Assembly: GCF_900141745.1 (NCBI RefSeq) | Contig: NZ_FSRM01000002.1 | Location: 2,046,001-2,110,000, forward strand | DNA from: Paraburkholderia phenazinium | GTDB lineage: Bacteria; Pseudomonadota; Gammaproteobacteria; Burkholderiales; Burkholderiaceae | Reading direction: 5' to 3' | DNA length: 64,000 bases | Part shown: in pieces, positions 32,876 through 42,681 of the stretch | How the letters are laid out: each line of letters begins with the position of its first letter | How positions within the stretch are numbered: the first letter of the stretch is position 1 | The notes under the pieces: generated by a model | The model's database searches: none | What the model was told of the DNA's origin: nothing | The model's input: only the letters and a program-made list of their open reading frames with translations | Position numbers and translations under genes: made by a program

Positions 32876-34537
32876 TCACGCGGTGTGTTGCTCATGCAGG
32901 CCAAGCTCTTTGCTCATGATTTGCCGGATCAGGTACTTCTGAATTTTTCCCGTCACGGTGGTCGGAAACGAGTCGACAAAGCGGATGTATTTGGGAACCT
33001 TGTAGTGCGCTATCCGGCCCTGACAAAAGGCGCGGACAGCGTCGTCGTCGAGAGCCGCGCCCGGTCGGACGACGATCCACGCGCATAGTTCTTCGCCGAA
33101 TTGTTTGTCCGGTACGCCGACCACCTGCACGTCGAGAACGTTTGGGCACGTGTACAGAAACTCTTCAATTTCCCGGGGATAAAGGTTTTCGCCGCCGCGA
33201 ATGACCATGTCCTTGATGCGCCCGACGATATTTACGTAGCCGTGCGCATCTATCGTGGCGAGATCGCCCGTGTGCATAAAGCCGTCCGCGTCGATGGCCT
33301 CGCGCGTGCGCTCGGGCTGGTTCCAGTAACCGAGCATGACGGAGTAACCACGTGTGCAGAGCTCACCGGGCTGACCGCGCTCCACGGTCTGGCCGGTCAG
33401 CGGATCGACAATCTTTACTTCGAGGTGAGGCAACACCTGGCCGACCGTGGACACCCGTTTCTCCACCGGGGTATCCGTCGTGCTTTGGCAACTCACCGGA
33501 CTCGTTTCCGTCATGCCGTAAGCGATGGTGATCTCAGACAGATGCATGTCGCCGACAACCCGCCTCATGATTTCGATCGGGCAAGGCGAACCGGCCATGA
33601 TGCCGGTACGCAAGCTGCTCATATCGAACTGCGCAAAGCGCGGATGATTGAGCGCAGCGATGAACATGGTCGGCACCCCGTACAGGGCAGTGCATTTTTC
33701 TGCCTGGACGGTCTCCAGAACGGCTTCTGCGTCGAAGCGCTCGGCGGGGTAGACGATCGTCGAGCCATGGGTCAGGCACGCGAGGTTGCCCATGACCATA
33801 CCGAAGCAGTGGTACATCGGAACCGGAACGCATACGCGATCCTCGTGGCTGAGCTTCATGCACTCGCCTACGAAGAAACCGTTGTTCAGGATGTTGCGAT
33901 GACTCAGCGTGGCGGCTTTGGGAAGGCCCGTCGTTCCGCTCGTGAACTGGATGTTGACGGCATCGTCCGGGCGCACTTCACGGCGTGCGTCGCGAAGCGA
34001 TGCGCTGTCTGCAGGGGCGCAGCTGAGCAGCTCGGAGAAGCGTTGTGCGCCGGCTTCGTCGGGGCAGTCGGCGTCGTCTATCCACCATATCGTCTCGAGG
34101 GTCGGCAGCCGCGTTTTTCCCAGTTCCCGCAGCATGTTCAGATACTCGCTCGACCGGTAGCGGACCATCGTCACGATGGCCTTGCATCCCACCAGGTTGA
34201 GTGCATGCTCCAGCTCCGAAGTCCGATAGGCCGGGTTGATGTTGACGAGTATCAGTCCGGCCTTGGCGGTGGCTAACTGCAACAGCAGCCACGCGACATT
34301 CGTGTGAGACCAGATTCCGATCCGGTCGCCGGGCACGAGCCCTGAATCGAGAAGTGCGGCCGCAAGCCGGTCCGATCTTTCACGAAGCTCGCCGTAGGTG
34401 AGTCGGACTCCTTCATGCCGGCTGACTACCGCAATGCGGTCGCCCATATTGCCGGCGACCTCGTCGAATGCATCGCCAATGGTCTTGTCGATCAGTTCAG
34501 GGAAACGTGTTCCGCGCTCATGTGAAAGCGTGTTCAT
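32876..34537 (-). CDS. Acyl-CoA synthetase (AMP-binding)
   Basis: ATP-dependent acid:CoA ligase of 553 residues. The AMP-binding motif is [16 protein letters not shown] around residues 198-213; further signatures are [53 protein letters not shown], and the C-terminal catalytic lysine in [15 protein letters not shown] 34537 has GGAAGA upstream. It would activate the acid released by the hydrolase or the incoming substrate as CoA ester for the enoyl-CoA hydratase encoded just before it in the operon. Confidence 0.92.
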   Translation of the reverse strand: MNTLSHERGTRFPELIDKTIGDAFDEVAGNMGDRIAVVSRHEGVRLTYGELRERSDRLAAALLDSGLVPGDRIGIWSHTNVAWLLLQLATAKAGLILVNINPAYRTSELEHALNLVGCKAIVTMVRYRSSEYLNMLRELGKTRLPTLETIWWIDDADCPDEAGAQRFSELLSCAPADSASLRDARREVRPDDAVNIQFTSGTTGLPKAATLSHRNILNNGFFVGECMKLSHEDRVCVPVPMYHCFGMVMGNLACLTHGSTIVYPAERFDAEAVLETVQAEKCTALYGVPTMFIAALNHPRFAQFDMSSLRTGIMAGSPCPIEIMRRVVGDMHLSEITIAYGMTETSPVSCQSTTDTPVEKRVSTVGQVLPHLEVKIVDPLTGQTVERGQPGELCTRGYSVMLGYWNQPERTREAIDADGFMHTGDLATIDAHGYVNIVGRIKDMVIRGGENLYPREIEEFLYTCPNVLDVQVVGVPDKQFGEELCAWIVVRPGAALDDDAVRAFCQGRIAHYKVPKYIRFVDSFPTTVTGKIQKYLIRQIMSKELGLHEQHTA

Positions 34538-34571
34538 CGGTGTCTTCCGTGCAATGGGCTTGCCTGATGGC

Positions 34572-35360
34572 TCATTTGCCGAGAAACACGACCGGAGCCG
34601 GTTCCTCGCCACGAGCGACGGCTTCCGCACGGGCGGTACGCCCTTTCCTGGCGTCTTCCGTTGTGTGCAGCCCCATGGTGAGGTCGAGGGTCAGCACGTC
34701 GGCACCAGGCACGCCGCCGCCCGACCATGCCTTGAGGAGGGCGCGAATGGCGCCGTACGAGCGCGTGGGCCCGTTGGCAAGCCGGGTGGCGAGATCCCCG
34801 GCAACACGCTCGACCTGATCTTCGTCGACCACGAAAGCGGCAACACCGAGCTGACCGGCGGTCGTACCGGACATGGATTCGCTCAGCATCGCGTAGCGCG
34901 CTGCATACGCGCGGCCCACTCTTTCCGCCAGACGCTGTACGCCGCCCGCGACAGGGGCCGAGCCCACCGATGCTTCAATGCAGCGGAAGGTGGCGTTCCC
35001 CGCGGCGACGATGAAGTCGCAAGCAAGCGCCAGTTCGAATGCGCCACCGAATGCCGCGCCGCGCACGGCGGCAATCGTCGGAATCTGGAGGCCTTCAATG
35101 GATCGATACGTATGGTGAATCTGCGCTATGAAGGTCCGCCAGTCATCGAAACCTTTGTCGATGAAATCGAGGACGTCGCCACCCTTGCTGAAATCTGGGC
35201 CATCTGCACGGATCAGGAGCGCACGGATATCGGCCTTGCTGGCTTCGCGCACGGAGGTTTCGAGGGAGTCTGCGAAATCAGCCGCGATGAGATTCGAGGG
35301 AGGGTTGGCCAATACGATATGGCCTACGTTCTGACGACGTTCAAAGTAGATGCTTTTCAT
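34572..35360 (-). CDS. Enoyl-CoA hydratase/isomerase family protein
   Basis: Crotonase-fold enzyme of 262 residues. Oxyanion-hole regions: [13 protein letters not shown] around residue 55 and [20 protein letters not shown] around residues 99-118, then [20 protein letters not shown]. First gene of the minus-strand operon that runs to 29350; its start codon lies 72 bp below the operator-like element at 35432. Hydration, isomerisation or ring opening of a CoA thioester are all possible. Confidence 0.88.
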   Translation of the reverse strand: MKSIYFERRQNVGHIVLANPPSNLIAADFADSLETSVREASKADIRALLIRADGPDFSKGGDVLDFIDKGFDDWRTFIAQIHHTYRSIEGLQIPTIAAVRGAAFGGAFELALACDFIVAAGNATFRCIEASVGSAPVAGGVQRLAERVGRAYAARYAMLSESMSGTTAGQLGVAAFVVDEDQVERVAGDLATRLANGPTRSYGAIRALLKAWSGGGVPGADVLTLDLTMGLHTTEDARKGRTARAEAVARGEEPAPVVFLGK

Positions 35361-35431
35361 TGAAAGGAATCCTTAATAAATGATGGCGATCGTGAAAGCC
35401 TTGATGTCTCCTGCTAGATCAGGTGCATGTA

Positions 35432-35465
35432 TTCAACAATAGTGAACGCATGCATCATTGTTGTA
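35432..35465. promoter_or_regulatory. Operator-like element, copy 2 (monooxygenase operon promoter)
   Basis: TTCAACA (35432-35438) and TGTTGTA (35459-35465), the same 34-bp span as copy 1 at 28436, in the promoter region of the operon that begins at 35360. The rest of the 337-bp space up to 35697 shows no gene. Confidence 0.65.
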
Positions 35466-35697
35466 TAGTAGGTCGATGGCGGAGGCGTGTCAACCCATTT
35501 GCCGAGGATGGTTTACGTGGGGGTGGAGTACCGCTGAGGCGTGCAGAAGCCAGTCATGCAGCGATATTTGCTTGAGCGCTGCAAACTGGACGAAATGGAG
35601 AACAGGAGATGAGGCTGGCGGGAAAGACGTTGAGAGCTTTCGTCAGACCTCGATTGAGCACCTGGCCGTGGTACCGCTCAGGTGCGACGCGCGATGT

Positions 35698-36894
35698 TCA
35701 ATCAGTCGGGCCTTCGACAACGAACGCTTCGACCGCAATACCCGCGGCTTCCGGGGCCTGGTGTTCAAGCCCCAGCCCACCTTTCTTTCTACGCTTGGCG
35801 TCGTACATCGCGTTATCCGCCAGACGGAGTACTGCGTCGATATCGGTGTCCTCTGTCGTTACAGTCGCCATGCCAACGCTTGCCCCTACGGTAATCGCGA
35901 GACCCGGCGCGATCTCGAACGGCTGCTCGATTGCGCGTGCAACAGCTGCTGCCATTTCTTGCGATGCATGGCCGTCCACGATCCTGTCAACGATGACAAA
36001 TTCGTCGCCGCCCATACGCGCAACCAGCGCATGCGGACTTCCGAGTGCGCGCAGGCGCGTCGCAACCTGAATCAGCAGCATGTCGCCAGCCTCGTGGCCG
36101 TAGGCATCGTTGACCGGCTTGAAGCCATCGAGGTCGAGATAAAGGAGCGTCATGCCGGCCGTGACGGGCGGTGTGCCACGCGGCCCGACAGCCTTGAAGA
36201 GACCTTCGCGGTTCAGTAGTCCGGTGAGTCCATCGTGACGCGCACGGTGACTGTTCTCGCGTTCGGCTTTCATCGTCGAAATGAGCATGCCGTTCAGCCG
36301 CTGCGCGGCAACACTCATCGCAAACATGTAGAAGGGGATCTGCAGCAGCGTCAGAAGAAGGACCGGTTCGCGAGCGAGTAGCGCGCCGATGCAGCACGGT
36401 CCGAGCGAACAGAAGATCATCACCGCAACGAGCCGCGGTGCGGCGAAATTACGGAAACAGATCCCGCCGACCATCGCAGCTGCGGAAAGGAATGACAGCG
36501 TCGCGGCAACCCAGTCGCCGCTGATCGCGCTGACAAACGCGCCATAGCCGACCGTGGCGCCCCACAGCGGCGCCAGCAGGATGTAGAGGTCGGTGGGCGT
36601 TTCCTTGGCCTGCGCGGCCCGCCGCCGCGAAAAGAAAAGTACACACAGGCGGGTTGCGCAGACCAGTATTTCCGCCGCGAGCCACAACTGGAAGGGCAAC
36701 GTTGGGTGTCGATAGGCAAGAGCCCATGCGACCGCGATCGTGTTGGAAACGCCGCCGAAGAAGATGGGGAGTGTTCCGAACAGCGTGCCGACCAGTGCGA
36801 CGCGTATCTCGTGTGGTGTGTCCTGACCGGGCGCTACGAGCCACTTTGCCAGCCGACCGCGCGGCAATGAATAGATTTGTTGAGTGTTTTTCAT
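35698..36894 (-). CDS. Membrane-anchored diguanylate cyclase (GGDEF)
   Basis: Makes the second messenger cyclic di-GMP. The 398-residue protein has an N-terminal half with about five or six membrane spans and a C-terminal GGDEF domain: RHDGLTGLLNREGL, LYLDLDGFKPVNDAYGH, and the intact active-site motif MGGDEF around residue 305. An RxxD inhibitory site before the motif is not evident. ATG 36894 (AAAGGTG upstream) was preferred over ATG 36918. The membrane part looks like a sensory region of unknown ligand. No EAL domain. Confidence 0.9.
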   Translation of the reverse strand: MKNTQQIYSLPRGRLAKWLVAPGQDTPHEIRVALVGTLFGTLPIFFGGVSNTIAVAWALAYRHPTLPFQLWLAAEILVCATRLCVLFFSRRRAAQAKETPTDLYILLAPLWGATVGYGAFVSAISGDWVAATLSFLSAAAMVGGICFRNFAAPRLVAVMIFCSLGPCCIGALLAREPVLLLTLLQIPFYMFAMSVAAQRLNGMLISTMKAERENSHRARHDGLTGLLNREGLFKAVGPRGTPPVTAGMTLLYLDLDGFKPVNDAYGHEAGDMLLIQVATRLRALGSPHALVARMGGDEFVIVDRIVDGHASQEMAAAVARAIEQPFEIAPGLAITVGASVGMATVTTEDTDIDAVLRLADNAMYDAKRRKKGGLGLEHQAPEAAGIAVEAFVVEGPTD

Positions 36895-37281
36895 TGGCAG
36901 CACCTTTATGCGGGCCAATGCCCGCCCCCGTTTGCGGATGACGATCTCAAGGGGCTATAGGTGCCGGTAACCAGACGCATTGGTTAAAGACGATGTTTCC
37001 CCGAACGCGCTGGCTCATCTTTATCCGGGCGCCTGGTCATGTGCTGACAGGAAAGGCCTTGGGTCGTGTCGTTCCACAAGGCAGTCTATCAGAGCGTCCT
37101 AAGACCGCTGACGAAGCCGGCCGTAAACTTCCCTGAATCCCGCAGTTCTCCACATACCGCGAACACTTGCGGGTGCCGACCCGCTGACATCCACAGACCG
37201 ATCGCACGCGGCAAGGCATATACAAGCGGGAGGAATTTTGCGTTATTGCATTTATACGAGAAAAAGTGCAAAAATGCTGTC
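36895..37281. other. Intergenic region before the aconitase gene
   Basis: About 387 bp between divergent genes. It contains an AT-rich stretch just before 37282 that could be the aconitase promoter. A short open frame near 37238 has a recombinase-like first dozen residues by chance only. No hairpin or RNA gene recognised. Confidence 0.4.
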
Positions 37282-39906
37282 ATGGAAACCCCCCACGCCC
37301 CCACCACAGCCAGGTTGCTCACCTCGCAGTCCTCCTTTCGTTTCGTCGATCTTCACGGACTATTCGGCGATACCCTCTGGCGCCTGCCAGTCGTGCTGCG
37401 CGTACTCCTCGAAAATGTGGTGCGCAACGCCGTCGGCGAGGAGCGTCGCGCGGCGGTCGAAGGCATTCTTGCGTGGCTCGCGCGCGGCACGAGTGAGGTG
37501 GAAATCGCTTTTCAGCCGAACCGGGTACTGATGCACGACACCACCAGCACGCCGGCGCTCGTGGACATTGCCGCCATGCGCGATGCCGTGGCAGAAGCTG
37601 GAGCGGACCCGACGGCATTGAACCCGGTCCTGCCGGTCGATTCATCGGTCGACCACTCGCTCGCGGTCGAATTTTTCGCCGTTCCCGATGCGGCCGGACA
37701 GAACCTGAAGCTTGAACTTCGCCGTAACCGGGAGCGGTACGGATTCCTCCGCTGGGCCTCAAGGGCGCTGCGCGGCGTAACGATTCACCCGCCCGGCACG
37801 GGCATCATGCACACGATCAACCTGGAACAACTGGCGACAGTGGTAACGGTGCAGGAGCGCGATGGCGAGCAATGGGCGGTGCCCGACACGCTCATCGGAA
37901 CCGACAGCCATACGCCGATGATCAACGGCATCGGCGTGCTTGGGTGGGGAGTGGGAGGACTCGAGGCACAGACCGTGATGTTCGGCATGCCGGTTATGCA
38001 GCGCATTCCAGATGTGATTGGCGTTCGGCTCACGGGCGCGTTAAGGCCGGGCATATTTGCGACGGATCTGGCGCTGACCGTGACGCAGCGGCTGCGGCAG
38101 ATTGGCGTATCGGGCGAGTTCGTCGAGTTTTTCGGCGCGGGCGTCGCGACGCTCAGCGCGGGCGAACGCTCGCTCGTCGCCAACATGGCGCCGGAGTATG
38201 GCGCATCGACAGGCTTTTTCCCGGTCGACGCAGCGACCCTCGATTACCTGCGCACCACACATCGTTCGCCGGCAGCGGTCGAACTTGTCGAAGCATTCAC
38301 GAAACGTGTGGGGCTGTGGTTCGACCCGTCGGCCGAACCAAAGTACACACGCACCATCGAAATCGATCTCGGTTCGATCGGCATGCACATTGCCGGTCCG
38401 CGTCGCCCGCAAGACCTGCTCGATTATTCGCAAATGCCCGCCGTACTCGCGAAGCTGGGCTTCGAGCCCGCTACGGCGAATCCGCCGTTGCCGAAGCATC
38501 CAGTCGCGATTGCCGCGATCACGAGTTGTACCAACACCTCTGATCCGGCGTTGCTGATCGCGGCAGGCCTCGTTGCACGCAAGGCGCGCGCGTTCGGGCT
38601 GACGGTTCCAGCCTGGGTCAAGACATCGTTGGGGCCGGGCTCGCCTGCTGCGGCTTCCTATCTGCAGCGGGCCGGCGTGCTGGACGATCTTTCCGCGCTG
38701 GGGTTCGATATCGTCGGCTATGGCTGTACCACGTGCATCGGAAACTCTGGACCGCTAACCAAGCCCATTCGCGACGGCATGGCGAGCAAGGCCATCTACC
38801 CGGTCGCGATGCTTTCGGGTAACCGCAATTTTCCGGGCCGGATTCACGCCGAACTTGACCTCGCGTTCATCATGTCGCCGCTGCTCGTGATCGGCTTCGC
38901 GCTGGCTGGCGATGCCGAGCGGGACCTGAGCCGTGAACCGTTGCACGTGACGGCGCAGGGTGCGCCGATCTTTCTCGCGGATCTATGGCCAACGCGCGAG
39001 GAAATCGCGGCGCACGTAGCCGCCGCATCTGAATCCACGGACTATCCGGAGGCGTTTTCTGCGGCAAGCGCCAATCCGCAATGGCATGCGTTGCAATCGC
39101 CGGCCTCGGCCCGTTATCCATGGGACCCGAAATCGACGGCGCTGCGCCGGCCGCCGTTCGCCTCGACCAGCGAAGGCAGCCAGCTCGGACGCTACCAGGC
39201 GTATCCGCTGCTCGTGCTCGGCGACGATGTGACGACGGACCATATCTCTCCGGCGAGTGCCATCCCGCCGGATAGCTTCGTGGCGGACTACCTGGTCGAA
39301 CGTGGCGACGACCGCAACGATCTGAACGTCTTCGCGTCCCGGCGCGGCAACTGGGAAGTCATGGTGCGTGCGGCGTTTTTTAACCGGACGCTTGTCAACC
39401 TGCTGAAGCCGGGTGCCCCTGTCGCCCACACGCTGCACGTGCCGACACAAGAGGTCGTGCCGATCTTCGAAGCCGCTCAACGATATCGCGACGCTGGCGA
39501 CTCAGTAGTCCTGATTGCTGGAGAGCGATACGGAACGGGGTCTTCGCGTGACTGGGCCGCCAAAGGTCAACGGCTGCTGGGAATCCGCGCGGTACTGGCG
39601 GTAAGCTTCGAGCGGATCCATCGTTCCAATCTCATTGGCATGGGCATTCTGCCGCTACGCCTGCCGGCCGGAACGAATCCGGTGACGCTGGAGATACAGC
39701 CCGGCGATAGAATCGAGGTCGACGCTGCCGCCGAACTGCTGGCTCCGCGAGGTCCCGTGACGGTCCGTATCGTTCGTTTCGACGACAGCAGCGAGACCAT
39801 CTTTGCGACCGCCGCCGTCGAAACAAAGCTGGAAATTGAGTTGTTGCGTTCCGGTGGCGTGATTCCCTTAATCCTGAAGAAGGTCATTTCGTCGCAAAGC
39901 GCCTGA
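37282..39906 (+). CDS. acnA: Aconitate hydratase (AcnA/IRP type)
   Basis: Iron-sulfur enzyme interconverting citrate and isocitrate (or methylated analogues). The 874-residue protein has the AcnA domain order: ERYGFLRWAS, VPDTLIGTDSHTPMINGIGV, iron-sulfur cysteines in ITSCTNTSDP and GYGCTTCIGNSGPL, and the C-terminal swivelling domain with GDDVTTDHISPA and GERYGTGSSRDWAAKG. ATG 37282 begins the conserved part; its ribosome site is weak, and the longer frame upstream is not supported. A GntR-type regulator gene follows after 12 bp. A role in the 2-methylcitrate pathway cannot be excluded, but no prp genes are nearby. Confidence 0.9.
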   Translation: METPHAPTTARLLTSQSSFRFVDLHGLFGDTLWRLPVVLRVLLENVVRNAVGEERRAAVEGILAWLARGTSEVEIAFQPNRVLMHDTTSTPALVDIAAMRDAVAEAGADPTALNPVLPVDSSVDHSLAVEFFAVPDAAGQNLKLELRRNRERYGFLRWASRALRGVTIHPPGTGIMHTINLEQLATVVTVQERDGEQWAVPDTLIGTDSHTPMINGIGVLGWGVGGLEAQTVMFGMPVMQRIPDVIGVRLTGALRPGIFATDLALTVTQRLRQIGVSGEFVEFFGAGVATLSAGERSLVANMAPEYGASTGFFPVDAATLDYLRTTHRSPAAVELVEAFTKRVGLWFDPSAEPKYTRTIEIDLGSIGMHIAGPRRPQDLLDYSQMPAVLAKLGFEPATANPPLPKHPVAIAAITSCTNTSDPALLIAAGLVARKARAFGLTVPAWVKTSLGPGSPAAASYLQRAGVLDDLSALGFDIVGYGCTTCIGNSGPLTKPIRDGMASKAIYPVAMLSGNRNFPGRIHAELDLAFIMSPLLVIGFALAGDAERDLSREPLHVTAQGAPIFLADLWPTREEIAAHVAAASESTDYPEAFSAASANPQWHALQSPASARYPWDPKSTALRRPPFASTSEGSQLGRYQAYPLLVLGDDVTTDHISPASAIPPDSFVADYLVERGDDRNDLNVFASRRGNWEVMVRAAFFNRTLVNLLKPGAPVAHTLHVPTQEVVPIFEAAQRYRDAGDSVVLIAGERYGTGSSRDWAAKGQRLLGIRAVLAVSFERIHRSNLIGMGILPLRLPAGTNPVTLEIQPGDRIEVDAAAELLAPRGPVTVRIVRFDDSSETIFATAAVETKLEIELLRSGGVIPLILKKVISSQSA

Positions 39907-39918
39907 CACATACGCGGG

Positions 39919-40845
39919 ATGTTGGCGGCAACGGAAATCAGAACGCTCATGAACACCGACAGGTCCATTGCAAGTCAGATAGTCGAGCTGATCCAGACGG
40001 AAGGCCTCGAAACAGGCAGCCATTTGCCTGCGCAGATGCTCGCCGACCGCCTGCGTGTGTCACGTTCGCCAGTGAACGAGGCCTTGGCGCTGCTGCATGA
40101 GAAAGGGATCGTCAGACGCGAGCGCAATCGCGGGTTTTTCGTCGCGCAAGCGGTTACCGGGTCGCTCGCGGACGTTGTTGGCCAGTTGGGATTGTCCGAG
40201 TCCGATGTGGTGACGAGCACGTACTTCCGTATCGCCGATGACCGCCTCAAAGGTTTGCTACCCGATGACTTCACGGAACTGTTGATCAAGAACCGTTACG
40301 AGCTGACCAACGCACGACTCAACGCGGTGCTGGGCCGGATCGCACGGGAAGGGTGGGCCGAACGCAAACCCGGCTACGGCTGGCAATTTTCGAGCATGCT
40401 GACCACGCCGGACAGCCTGCTGCAATCTTATCGCTTGCGCATCGCACTGGAGCCTGCCGCGTTGCTCGAACCAGGCTACTGGCTGGATCCGAAAATCATC
40501 GAACGCTGCCGCGTTGCGGAACACCATTTGTTGGCTGGCGGAATCGAGACCGACACCGCCGACCAGATTCACGATCGTGGCGTGCGCTTCCACGAGTCGC
40601 TCGTGGAAGCGTCAGGCAACTCGTTCTTCATCGACACGATCAGGCGCGTCAATCGTGTGCGCCGTCTTCTCTCTTACCGCTCGACGCAGAACCGCGCCCG
40701 ATATGTCGAGCATTGCAAGCAGCATCTTCACATCCTCGCGTTGCTGGAGCAGGAGCGAAACGACGAGGCGTCGGAGGCATTGCGGGAGCATCTTCGTCAT
40801 ACGCTCGAGGCGTTGTCCAGAATCAGCAGCGTTCTTGAGCCATAA
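39919..40845 (+). CDS. GntR-family transcriptional regulator
   Basis: A 308-residue regulator with an N-terminal winged HTH (SHLPAQMLADRLRVSRSPV, then NEALALLHEKGIVRRERNRG) and an all-helical C-terminal FCD-type ligand domain (LRIALEPAALLEPG, FHESLVEASGNSFFIDTIRRV, EHLRHTLEAL). The internal part from about residue 80 to 150 resembles a second HTH-like linker. ATG 39949 is a possible later start. Probably cotranscribed with the aconitase gene; it may control it or the Ldh-type gene on the other side. Confidence 0.85.
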   Translation: MLAATEIRTLMNTDRSIASQIVELIQTEGLETGSHLPAQMLADRLRVSRSPVNEALALLHEKGIVRRERNRGFFVAQAVTGSLADVVGQLGLSESDVVTSTYFRIADDRLKGLLPDDFTELLIKNRYELTNARLNAVLGRIAREGWAERKPGYGWQFSSMLTTPDSLLQSYRLRIALEPAALLEPGYWLDPKIIERCRVAEHHLLAGGIETDTADQIHDRGVRFHESLVEASGNSFFIDTIRRVNRVRRLLSYRSTQNRARYVEHCKQHLHILALLEQERNDEASEALREHLRHTLEALSRISSVLEP

Positions 40846-40945
40846 GCGAGACGTTCGGTGTACACATCTATCAATTGATCGTGCCTTTCCTGGTCCCCAC
40901 CTTGTAAAGCCGCCCCGGACATCGCGGACCGGCCTTAGCTAGACC

Positions 40946-42016
40946 TCACCCGCGCGCGATCAGCGGTACGCCGGCTTCGGCCGCCACCTTGTCGAGTCCC
41001 GCGACGGTATCCGCAGGCAACACGATGCCTTCCTTGCTCTGCTGTTCGTGAGCGCGTGCCTCCTTCTCGCCGGGATAGAACACCTCATCGACACCTTCGG
41101 CAAGCGGCACCGATTTCAGCATTTCAATGTAGCGCTCCATGCGCGCATTGAATTCCTCGAGCGGCTGGAACGCAGCCACATTGAGCGCGATCATCAGATG
41201 CCCGGCGCGGCTGCGATTGACCGGATCGTAGGGGCCGTGCACTTCGTCCAGGAAGCCGCTGCCCGACAGCACACCCGACAGCACATCGACGATGGTGCCG
41301 ATCGCATAGCCCTTATGGCCCGCCATCGGCAGGATAAAGCCCTTGAGCGCCTCTTCCGGATCCGTGGTCGGACGGCCCCTGGAGTCGATAGCCCAGCCGA
41401 GCGGAATCTCTTCGTGACGGGTTTGCGCGAGAAAGATCTTGCCGCGCGCGACGCCCGAGTTGGCGACATCCATGATCAGCGGCGCGTGACGGCCGGCCGG
41501 CACGGCCACCGACCACGGGTTGGTGCCGATCATCTTTTTCAGGCCACCCCAGGGCGCCATGTTCGGGCCGCCGTTGGTCGTGGCGAGCATGATGCAACCC
41601 TGTTCGGCGGCCATGCGAGTGAAGTACATGCAGGTACCGAAGTGGTTCGAGTTGCGCACCGACACCGCGCCAATACCGTGCGCTTTGGCACGCCTGATTG
41701 CGTCTAGCGCCGCGTGTTTCGCGACCACCGGTCCGATGCTGTCGCCGCCATCCATCACGGCGATCGCACCGGCGTCTACCGGGAAGCTCAGGTTGGTCTG
41801 CGAGCGCATCGCGCCCGAGCGCAGGCGTGCGTAGTACCAGCCGAGACGCAGCACGCCATGCGACTGGTGGCCCCAGAGGTCGGCCTGGACCATCGCATCG
41901 GCGGCGACGTAGGCGTCTTCGTCGGTGGCGCCGGTGGTTTCGTAGACGGCGCAGACGAAGTCCCGCAATGTATCGGGATCGACGCGCTGGAACTCGTGGG
42001 TGTCGGTGATGCTCAC
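40946..42016 (-). CDS. Malate/L-lactate dehydrogenase family oxidoreductase (Ldh2 type)
   Basis: NAD(P)-dependent 2-hydroxyacid or ureidoglycolate/delta1-piperideine-2-carboxylate-type dehydrogenase of 356 residues, the fold unrelated to classical MDH/LDH. Signatures: WGHQSHGVLRLGWYYARL, SVRNSNHFGTCMYF (catalytic histidine), TTNGGPNMAPWGG, GTNPWSVAVPAG, LPMAGHKGYAIGTIVDVLSG. A GTG start at 42016 has AAAGGAG upstream. Convergent with the GntR gene, 100 bp apart. Confidence 0.88.
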   Translation of the reverse strand: MSITDTHEFQRVDPDTLRDFVCAVYETTGATDEDAYVAADAMVQADLWGHQSHGVLRLGWYYARLRSGAMRSQTNLSFPVDAGAIAVMDGGDSIGPVVAKHAALDAIRRAKAHGIGAVSVRNSNHFGTCMYFTRMAAEQGCIMLATTNGGPNMAPWGGLKKMIGTNPWSVAVPAGRHAPLIMDVANSGVARGKIFLAQTRHEEIPLGWAIDSRGRPTTDPEEALKGFILPMAGHKGYAIGTIVDVLSGVLSGSGFLDEVHGPYDPVNRSRAGHLMIALNVAAFQPLEEFNARMERYIEMLKSVPLAEGVDEVFYPGEKEARAHEQQSKEGIVLPADTVAGLDKVAAEAGVPLIARG

Positions 42017-42170
42017 TTGACAAATCTCCTTTGGTCAAACTTCATGGCGCGGGTGGGTGGCCGACCAGGCAAGTCTTGGCGCAAACTTTCGTCTCGGCAA
42101 CCTGGCAATTAGTTGGTAGCTCGTGAAATTTTATCTCCATCGGGGGACCAACATCCTTGCCCTCAATGCA

Positions 42171-42210
42171 GAAGCCGAAGCTGTGCCCGCTCGCGCACAG
42201 CTTCGGCTTC
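42171..42210. terminator. Perfect 16-bp hairpin, terminator-like
   Basis: Arms at 42171-42186 and 42195-42210 are perfectly complementary around an eight-base loop. It lies 40 bp beyond the stop of the small minus-strand gene at 42250. No T-run follows. Confidence 0.55.
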
Positions 42211-42249
42211 TCGTACATGGTTCACACGTCCATCCTGCCGAAGTCCCAA

Positions 42250-42627
42250 TCATTTCTTCTTCGGCACCATGGCCTCAGCGGTATTTCCCAGTACACGCAT
42301 GGGCACATAATCGGCACTGTGCTCGCTGCAGGCAACCGCATAGAGGGCCCGAAAGACGTCGTCATTCGATACGTCGTAGTCCAAAGTTGCAGCTTCGATC
42401 ATCAGCCGTTCCAGTAGGGAAACGATTGCACTCCGTTGCTGTTGGCGTGCCCCTAAAACGCCCAGGTCGATTTTCGCCGTAGTCAATCTTGTGTTGATCG
42501 AGGCAAGATCGATTACAAAATTCGCCGGTGCACCTCCATGCAGATCAGCGATCCTCTTTGCCTCGGCCACCATATGCCGAAGTTCCGGTTGTGACTGAGG
42601 CACTGCCATCAAAAGTTTGTGTTCCAT
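42250..42627 (-). CDS. Hypothetical protein next to the PHB module
   Basis: A 125-residue, probably all-helical soluble protein without a signal peptide; the end is lysine-rich. ATG 42627 has GAGGA four bases upstream. It lies 54 bp behind the phasin-like gene on the same strand, so it may belong to the polyhydroxybutyrate granule module. No family recognised. Confidence 0.6.
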   Translation of the reverse strand: MEHKLLMAVPQSQPELRHMVAEAKRIADLHGGAPANFVIDLASINTRLTTAKIDLGVLGARQQQRSAIVSLLERLMIEAATLDYDVSNDDVFRALYAVACSEHSADYVPMRVLGNTAEAMVPKKK

Positions 42628-42681
42628 AAAATCCTCACTGGTTGGTTGATACGGGGGGAGTGATACAAGCCGTAGTGCCAT

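Noticed and set aside
37238..37531. Short frame starting like a serine recombinase (RYCIYTRKS)
   Set aside because: Only the first dozen residues look similar; the rest is the aconitase gene in another frame, and the initiator would be a TTG in the promoter region.
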